Positions 56,538 to 64,000 of a stretch of DNA of 64,000 nt are shown here, one piece after another. The DNA is from Eulemur rufifrons. Taxonomy: Eukaryota; Chordata; Mammalia; Primates; Lemuridae. Numbering within the stretch: the stretch's first letter is position 1; every line of letters starts with the position of its first letter. The notes under the pieces were generated by a model. The model had not been told where the DNA came from, searched no databases, and saw nothing but the letters and a program-made list of their open reading frames with translations. A program made the translations under genes and the position numbers. Where the stretch lies: the NCBI RefSeq assembly GCF_041146395.1, contig NC_091010.1, positions 52,038,001-52,102,000 on the forward strand. The letters run 5' to 3'.

Positions 56538-57640
56538 TCACACACTCATTCTCTAACACACTACTTACATATATGTGTTAATCATGTGCATCACTGTCAA
56601 ATTTTTTAAATATATTATTATTTTATTATTTTTTAAACAATAATTTAGGCTATGACTGAGAAGCAATGGCCCCCAGAAGTACATTTAAATTTCAAGATCA
56701 CTAACTTTATATAAAAGGAAAGCAGTCCTGCCAGAGGTCAAAAGTGCTTCTATACACTTGGTAAAAATCAACCTAGATGCTAGTCGAAATGGAACTCTTG
56801 GTAAAATTATGGTTTTTTTCTGTCTTGGTATCTATCAACTGACCATTTTAAATACAATTTTGTTAATTTTTCTATAGTTATTCCCCAAATAATTGTAGAA
56901 AATAAGACTGACAATATCCTAGCAAATATATAAAGAAAAATTAATTAAATTACATTTTTAAGAGTGGCAAAACAACAGAAAAATAAGATTGGACTGAGAA
57001 AGCAATGGATAAGTGTCTTTCTAACAACTGGGCAATCTGTAAGAAATAACTCAGACCTTCTTCTTTACCAACCGATGCGCTTAATTGAATTCTGCACTAC
57101 GTGGGATGCACCCTTCCTTCTAGCCACTGATTGGAATTATATTATATCATTGTCCTACTTTAAAGATTGAGGCCCCTGCTTTGAGCTCTAACAACCGAAC
57201 AGTGAATAACAAGGTGAATAAATTATCAAGCCCCAGAAGCCCAGCTTCTGTAATAAAATCCTTTGTTACTTTTCAAAAGTGATCCTTGGGAAATGCAGAA
57301 TGGGAAACAATACTTTCATTGATGACAAATGAAGATGACTCTCTCTTCTCCTATGATGAAAATTTATGAGAACAAATAGCAAAAAAGGAATAGCATAATG
57401 TCAATGTGTTATAGTGAGAGAAGCTAAGAACATAACAGAAAAGCTGTGGGGTTTCTTTCTCCTCAAAGTTTCATTTCTGGTAGGAATGAGGGAAAGTTCT
57501 TCCTTTTATTATATTCCACTGTCAAGTCAGAAGATTGTGATGTTGTTCCCCAACTAAATTGACATTTCTTAATTACTTAGTTCAGATAAGCAAATGGCTA
57601 GGCTGATTTGTTAGTTTAAAAGCCCCTAGGAGGTCTATGC
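56538..57640. other. Unassigned 1.1-kb interval
   Basis: No confident repeat or gene. Confidence 0.45.
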
Positions 57641-58273
57641 TTATATTAATTTTCTATTGCTGCATAATAAATTACCACAAATTTGGTGGCTTTAAACAGA
57701 CCACTTATTTTCTCACAGTTTGTGGAAGTCAGAAGTCTAGATATGGATTAACTCTGTCCTCTGCTTTGGGTCTCACAAAGCTACAATCAACAAGTCAGAT
57801 GAGCTGTATCCTCATCTGAGGGCTTGACTAGGGAAGAATCAGCGTCCAACCTCATTCAGGTTGTTGACTGATTCATTGTGGTTGCATCACTGATGGGTCT
57901 GAGCTTTTTGTTGGTTGTCAGCTAGAGAACACGTTCAACTCCCAGAGGCCACACAGTTCCCTAGACGGCCCAGGTAGTTTCTTGACACATAGGCTTCTCC
58001 AACATGGCCACTAATTTCATGAAGCCCACAGAGAATCTCAAACTGCTAAGATGAAATCTTACATAACCTAATATAAAAATGGGAGCAGCATCCCATCATT
58101 TTTGCCATATAAGCTAACCAGGAAATGACATCTCATCACCTTTGTCATAATCCATTGTTTTTGCTTAGAAGAATACCACAAGTCCTGCCTACACTCAAGG
58201 CAAGGGAATCATACAAGGGAATATCCACTAGAAGGCAGGCTCGCTGGAGGTGACCCTAAGGCTCTCCACCACA
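57641..58273 (-). mobile_element. MLT1-type LTR (ERVL-MaLR), near complete
   Basis: Antisense MLT1: 'ttctattgctgcataataaa', 'ttaccacaaatttggtggct', 'agaagtctagatatgg', 'gggcttgactagggaagaat', 'aggcttctccaacatggcca', 'atgacatctcatcacctttg', 'gtcctgcctacactcaaggc', ending 'gaccctaaggctctccacca'. No internal retroviral sequence. Confidence 0.93.
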
Positions 58274-59624
58274 TGGCTCTTTGTCTGTTTCCACACTGAG
58301 GCACTTATAGCAAAGGCCTTTGAGTTTAAAAGGCCTCAAAATAAGGCAGATATTTTCTGGGACACATTTTGTGCTGCAATAACTAATAGGCACTGCTTCC
58401 TTCAGGAATATCACTGCAATAACAACCAGATAATCGGTGCTGAAATATTGGAACTCTACAAGCAAGTTCATCACCAACACCCCATTGGTTATATTCATGA
58501 CCCTCCATCAAAAGCCCCTGCAATAGGAATATAGATGCAACCCCTAGACAAAGGCCAATTTAAAAGAGAGCAACCAAAAATTACGTTGTAATCACCCATG
58601 AAAGGAGGTTGTGTACATCCTTATGCCTTTATATTATAGACACAACTTTCTTTTGCTTCTGTGACTAGCAGGCTCAGACTTTGGTGCCTTGAGGACCCAA
58701 TTAATCAAAGGCCAAAACAGAACATTTCCTCCCAGTTTCTTTTTTTCAACTGCAATTGTCTGAAGCTGAAAAATGCACGCATCTGTGATATCCTAGGAAT
58801 GAGTGGAAACGTATTTGTCACCTGTGCTTATTTGTAAGGAGGCAACAGTCCAGAAATCCCCTCCGGTGTTTGGCCCACTTAAAAAAAAAAAAAAAAAAGA
58901 TACATACTTTGTTCTCTTTCATTTTGAGAGAATAAATTATGCATCAAACTTTGGTCTCAAATCGATGACAGAATGATTCAAAAGCAAGCATTTGTTGCTT
59001 CTTTTGATCTAGCATTGAAACACTTCCAAAGCCAACTCTCAATTCTGGCAAAAGTGATCAATTATTAGGAAAGAAAACATGAGGGTCTCAGATGAAATAA
59101 GGCAGTTGTGGATGAAGGGAACAAGACAGCATGGGTTGCCAGGAAACAGGCAACATGGTCCCTCTGTATTTATTTTTCCTTTTAATTCTTCAAACTACCT
59201 TTTATGGTGACCTATTTGGGACATGCTCAGAGTTAATTCACACAACTATTTAAGCCCAGGCAGTTAGTCATATTGATAACATAAAACAGTTTTAAAGAAG
59301 ATTTTGTAAGCTCCTTTGCTCATTGGGAAGATAAATAGGATGGTGGAATCATCCTATTTATCTTACCACCTTCCCTACACGCACCCTTGGCAGCCTTCAG
59401 AGGTGAACTTATTCCAACAGCCATTTCATAAAAGACAAATTCATAAAAACTGAGTGGAGAAAAAAATCATTCCAGCAAAAAATAAAATATTTTCTAGCTT
59501 GGGTGGGAAGTAGAGTGGGATAGAAGGTTAAGAAAAAGGATGGGGAATGGCCTGCATTAGAAACCAGAGGGAAACATTTCCAGTAGTTTCTATGGGTTGA
59601 ATTTTAAAAAGATCTCTATCTATA
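58274..59624. other. Unassigned 1.35-kb interval
   Basis: No recognised repeat except a pure A run at 58881-58898. The 94-codon plus frame (58250-58534) starts inside the LTR and has no domain. Confidence 0.4.
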
Positions 59625-59803
59625 CAGTAGTTCTCAAGCCTGCCTGCATATTAGAATCATCTTGGGATCTTTCAGAAATGCAGATACCAAGGCATGATCT
59701 AGACCAATTACATGAGCATCTCTAGAGGTGAGGCCCTGGCATGAGTTTAATTTGAAACATCCCAGGTGATAGGAATGTAGCTATGATTGAACACCTCTGC
59801 CTA
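59625..59803 (+). mobile_element. hAT MER5-type element
   Basis: Starts 'cagtagttctcaagcctgcc', continues 'tgcatattagaatcatcttg' and ends 'catcccaggtgatagga', 'atgtagctatgattgaacac', so the ends form long imperfect inverted repeats as in MER5-type MITEs. The Alu that follows landed at its right end. Confidence 0.75.
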
Positions 59804-60103
59804 GGCCAGGTGTATTGGCTCACATCTATAATCCCAGTTCTTTGGGAGGCCAAGGTGGGAGGGTTGCTTGAGGCCTGGAGTTCAAGACCAAACTGGGCAA
59901 CATAGTGAGACCCCATCTCTACAAATAAAAAGATATTAAAAGTTAGCCAATTGTGGTGGTGTGCACCTGTAGTCCTTGCTATTCAAGTCTAAGGCAGGAG
60001 GATCATCTGAGCTTAGGAGTTGGAGGCTGCAGTGAGCTATGATGCACTCTAGAATGGGTAGCAGATCAAGATTTTGTCTCAATAAAATAAAATAAAATAG
60101 AAA
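59804..60103 (+). mobile_element. Alu, full-length older dimer
   Basis: Both arms are present: 'ggccaggtgtattggctcac' ... 'tttgggaggccaaggtgg' ... 'gagaccccatctctacaaat' ... 'gtggtggtgtgcacctgtag' ... 'ggctgcagtgagctatgatg', ending in an (AAAAT)n tail. The target duplication 'acctctgccta' is at 59793-59803 and 60104-60114. High divergence suggests an early Alu (AluJ-like). Confidence 0.95.
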
Positions 60104-60114
60104 ACCTCTGCCTA

Positions 60115-61229
60115 AAGCTAGAAAATAGCCATTTCATGAGAATATACATGCTTTCCTCAGTGCTAACTCTTTTGAGTTACATTTGCAGATTATGGGGCAC
60201 ATCCACAAACCAGAATCAAGTCCTCTGGGATAGTGTTCTGAAAAACTTTTTTAAGTTCTCAAAGTGATTATGATGCAGCTGTTTTGGTGTATCCATGGTC
60301 CATAGGTTTTTAGAAACCACTACTTTGGGCTGGTGATTTTGCTTCTTTTTTCTTATTATCTATCTACTAATCACTGGGAGATCAGGATACACCATTGTGT
60401 CTGGGGAAAATTGCCCATTGTTTACTGGGTTCACAAACATTTATATTACATCTACATGTACAAAGACACATGATACTTTGTCCCTGTCCACATATTGCCG
60501 GCAGTCAGGAAAGCTGCGCATCTATTAATATGAATTATTCCTTGAGTGATTCAGGAAAAGGAAGAAATCAAAGAAAGCTTATGAAGATAGAGAGAGCTTC
60601 ATGGAATCTATACCCATAAGGGGCAGCTAAAACTAGGACTACTAGTGAAAGAAGTGAGAATAGAGGGAGATATTTCTAGAACTGACATAAACAGAGAAAT
60701 AAAAGGTTAGGATGTATTCAAGAAATAGTAAACATGGTTTATGCTGAGGAATAGTGCACGTGGACATTGAAAATGGAGGCCAAGAGAGGACTGAATGCCA
60801 GCAATGTTTTATCCTAGAAGCGTCAGATCATGACATCAAATAACAAATTTATGAAGACATTTTCATATTCATTAAAGTGGACAACAAAACTCTACCCACA
60901 AAGAGGCACATTTTATAATAAATTACTGATAAGGCTATTAGTCAAAGGTTAAATGAAATCCATAGACTCAGTGTGAGTCAACTCGGCATTTATTCGGAGT
61001 CCAGGCTTTGTTTATTTACCAGCATTTCCATTTGCCTCCTCTGTCATATTTTTTGCAAAGGAAATACACAAGCAGACGTACAAGCATACATATGAACACA
61101 CACATGCAAAAACACACATATTCATTTTGAAGTGGAAAAAATTCTTTCTTTATGCTACTTGTTCTCTAAAGGGGAGCATGCTAAGAGGATGCAATAAGGA
61201 TACCCAAAACTCAATAGAGACATTAGAGA
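60115..61229. other. Unassigned 1.1-kb interval
   Basis: No recognised repeat or gene. Confidence 0.45.
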
Positions 61230-61340
61230 TTGAGTGGAAAGATGACTGGGTTTTTAGATTCTTTCTGCTATTAGCAGTGTGACCATGGGAAAATTGCTTC
61301 TCACTCAAGGAGTAAATTTCTCCAGAGATGAAGGGAGAAC
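61230..61340 (+). mobile_element. MIR SINE fragment
   Basis: 'gcagtgtgaccatgggaaaa' and 'ttgcttctcactcaagg' match the MIR middle. Confidence 0.5.
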
Positions 61341-61374
61341 TAGAGCAAGAGCAAGAGAGAGAGCGAGAGAGAAA
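61341..61374 (+). repeat. GA-rich tract
   Basis: Mixed gag/caag units. Confidence 0.85.
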
Positions 61375-61859
61375 GTATGTGTATAAATGAGAGCATTAAC
61401 TCCTTACTATTCCCAGAACTATATAGCATACAACATGTTTTCTAACAGATTAGGGACTGCAGTTGGGCATTTTCAATGAATAAACTTACCTTCTCTCAAC
61501 AGCTAAGTAATAAAATATCTATTTTCAAGTGAATTATTAGAATACATTTGGGATTATCTGGCTGACATCACGATTATTTATATTTGCCAAAAATTCAGAC
61601 TTTGCCCTCACTGTGGCCATATGGTCTCTAACAGTCTGCAAAAGGCTTGCAGGTGAAAAAAAAAAAAAAAAAAACAGAGAGAGAGAAAGAGAAGAATACA
61701 TACCAATTAGTCATAACTGATCATAGCACATTTCTCTACAACCAGTCATACTTACTACCAAATTAAGACTTGTTAATTAAAATATTTTCACAACATTAGG
61801 GGCTTCTATAGGTTCACCTTGAGTTTAAGCAACAATTACTACTATCTTTCAAAAATTGC
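61375..61859. other. Unassigned sequence with a poly(A) run
   Basis: Contains A19 at 61656-61674 followed by (GA)n. No retroposed body is recognisable upstream. Confidence 0.5.
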
Positions 61860-61874
61860 AGAAAGCACTTTTTA

Positions 61875-62223
61875 TTTTTTTTTATTTTATTATTTTTTTT
61901 TTTTGTTGAGACAGAGTCTCACTTTGTTGCCCAGGCTAGAGTGAGTGCCGTGGCGTCAGCTTAGCTCACAGCAACCTCAGACTCCTCGGCTTAAGCGATC
62001 CTACTGCCTCAGCCTCCCGAGTAGCTGGGACTACAGACATGCGCCACTATGCCCGGCTAATTTTTTCTATATAGATTTTTTTAGTTGTCCATATAATGTC
62101 TTTCTATTTTTAGTAGAGACGGGGTCTCGCTCAGGCTGGTCTCGAACTCCTGACCTTGAGCAATCCACCCGCCTCGGCCTCCCAGAGTGCTAGGATTACA
62201 GACGTGAGCCACCGCGCCCGGCC
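61875..62223 (-). mobile_element. Young strepsirrhine-type Alu
   Basis: A complete dimeric Alu, flanked by an exact 15-bp target duplication (61860-61874 and 62225-62239). It has 'gtgctaggattacag' rather than the human-type 'gctgggattacag', and an extra stretch between the arms (ctatatagatttttttag, ttgtccatataatg) that I associate with lemur and galago Alus. CpG sites are well preserved, indicating a recent insertion. The 82-codon frame across it is not a gene. Confidence 0.97.
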
Positions 62224-62239
62224 TAGAAAGCACTTTTTA

Positions 62240-62789
62240 AAATGATTTTTTGCCACTGTGAAATTTTTCAGAGAAAGGGATTTTTATTCCACATACAGAT
62301 ACACACACACACACACCCCCGCACGCATATACATAAACATATCTAAGCATTAGTGAAAAAGAAAGAGAGAACATTAAAATAAAGCAAAAATGATTGTTTG
62401 TTTTAAAAGAAATGACTTAAGGCTCATCGATAAAACAAAAACTCCATTGCTACCATTTGCATAAACTTTTTCAGTGGGTTATGAATTGGATGGTAGACCA
62501 ATACTATGGATGAATTTGAGACAAAAACATTTTCAATGAAATGGTTTAGAACTAGTCAAGTCAAACATTTTCTAGAGACTAACCTTCCCTTTGTCCTCAG
62601 AAATCATCCTAAATGTGAGCAATGCATTTATTTCTAGACATCTAAAACCATTTAGGGCATAAACTTCCTCAACACTGGATAGATTTAAGAATAAAACTCA
62701 GAACGTATTTGTACTACACTCCTTGCAACCTATGACAATGGCTTTTCAGTTATACCTGCTAGTTCTTTCATATATGTTTCTTCAACTTA
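62240..62789. other. Unassigned sequence with an AC microsatellite
   Basis: (AC)n lies near 62300-62318. Nothing else recognised. Confidence 0.5.
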
Positions 62790-64000
62790 AAAAATTAAAA
62801 AAAAACTTTTTGGTTTTAAAACATTTAAAATATATACAAAAATAGAATAGTGTAATAAACTCTCAATACCCATCACTTACTTTCAACAATTATGAACACA
62901 TGACCAATCTATGTCATGAAAACTTCTATTTTCTCTTCCTCCTTCTCCACTGTATTATTTTAAGGCAAATCCTATATATCATATCATTTTTTTCTGTGAA
63001 TGTTTCAGTATGAAACTCTAAAAAAAATAAGGACTTTGTTTTTCACCAACAAAACCATAATATTACCAAACACAAAACAATTGAAAATAATCGTGTATTA
63101 TCATCAAATATTTAATCACTATTGAAATGTGTTTTTTTTTTTTTTTTTGGACAGCAGCTGGTTGCGTTAAGTCACAATCCAAAGAGGTACCACAAATTTA
63201 ATTTAAATACACGTTACTATCATTTTTAGAACTTTTAAAAAGTAACCTGTATTTTTGAACGGCTAGATGTATCAAAAATTTGAAAAATTATCATATATAG
63301 AATAAAAATTATCATATATGCTATACCCTATTTCCCTCATTATTAACATCTTACATTACTATGGTACATTTGTTATAATTAATGAACCAATATGGATATA
63401 TTATTATTAGCTAGAGTCCATATTTATTAAGATTTCCTTAGATTTTCCCTAATGTCTTTTTCTGTCTTAGGATCTTATCCAAAATACCCTGTTATATTTA
63501 GTCATCAGGTTTCCTTAGGTTACTTTTGGCTGTGACAGTTCTGCATTCTTCGTTATTGATGACCTTGAGAGTTTTGAGGAGTACTATGTAGGTATTTTGT
63601 AGAATGTCCCTCTGAGAATTGTCTGATATTTTCTCATAATTAGACTGCAGTACGGATATTTGGGAGAAGATCACAGAGATAAGTGATGAAAGGCACCATG
63701 TTCATCACATCACATCAAAAGTGCATACTATCTACATGGCTTATTGACTTTGATCACCTTGCCGAGGTTGTGTTTGTCAGCTTTCCCCACTATGAAGATA
63801 CTATTCTTCCCCCTTTTTCTATACTGTACTCTTTAGAATGAAATCACTCTGTGTACTCCAAACTTAAGGAGTAGATAATTATGCTTCACCTTCTTGAGGG
63901 AGACTATCTATAAGATTTAATTGGAATTATTTTGCATGGAAAATTTGTCACTTTGCCCCTTACTCATTCAATTATTCATTTATATCATATGGATTTAAGA
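62790..64000 (-). mobile_element. Old L1 (L1M) 3' region, runs off the window
   Basis: From 'ttttaaaacatttaaaatat' onward the sequence follows a high-copy old L1 3' region in antisense: 'caacaattatgaacacatga', 'caaatcctatatatcatatc', 'aatattaccaaacac-like', 'cattactatggtacatttgt', 'taatgaaccaatatggatat', 'ggttacttttggctgtgaca', 'gagttttgaggagtactatg', 'ttttgtagaatgtccctctg', 'actgtactctttagaatgaa', 'cttaaggagtagataattat'. It contains a T18 run near 63131-63148. The subfamily is not assigned. Confidence 0.75.

Overview
This is mammalian nuclear DNA: AT-rich, poor in CpG, with no supportable protein-coding gene, exon, rRNA or tRNA. The longest open frames (about 150 codons) are either pieces of transposable elements or random-looking. 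Nothing bacterial or viral in organisation is present. Two signals point to a strepsirrhine primate, most likely a lemur. The youngest Alu (61875-62223, minus) carries the extra segment between its arms and the diagnostic bases I associate with strepsirrhine Alus. Four young L1 tails end in the G-rich, duplicated 3' UTR I associate with lemur L1s, with a 'gtacccccat-aataagctg' type terminus. This assignment rests on recalled families, not on a search.

Layout. 1-8.6 kb holds MIR, L2, three MLT1 (ERVL-MaLR) LTRs and a Tigger element nested in an old L1. 8.6-13.9 kb is mostly unassigned, with one L2 and one possible LTR. 13.9-19.9 kb has old L1 pieces, an L2 split by an MLT1 LTR, a complete solo LTR with a 5-bp target duplication, and hAT fragments. 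20-21.4 kb is an unexplained, locally CpG-rich stretch with a possible reverse-transcriptase remnant. 22.6-25.1 kb has a MER2 element and a near full-length mariner with a broken transposase. 27-31.7 kb has an L1 tail, MER5A, a lemur-type L1 tail, a rearranged MER1-type element and MIRs. 33-45 kb is dominated by L2, MIR and LTR relics, including a 1.1-kb L2. 47.7-49.2 kb has two young L1 insertions, one with an apparent 3' transduction and one with a twin-priming inversion. 51.0-52.6 kb holds an unidentified inverted repeat pair. 55.2-56.4 kb has an Alu deletion fragment, a very short inverted L1 and an old L1 ORF1 relic. 57.6-64 kb has an MLT1 LTR, two Alus and an old L1 3' end running off the window.

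No genes act together here. The readable content is a nested insertion history: L2, MIR and MLT1 first, then DNA transposons, then primate Alu and lemur L1. I found no previously undescribed system. The best leads are the inverted repeat with a 55-bp exact block, the L1 3' transduction, the CpG-dense segment near 20.2 kb, and a few element-free stretches that read like conserved non-coding sequence. Boundaries of old repeats are approximate, usually within tens of bases.
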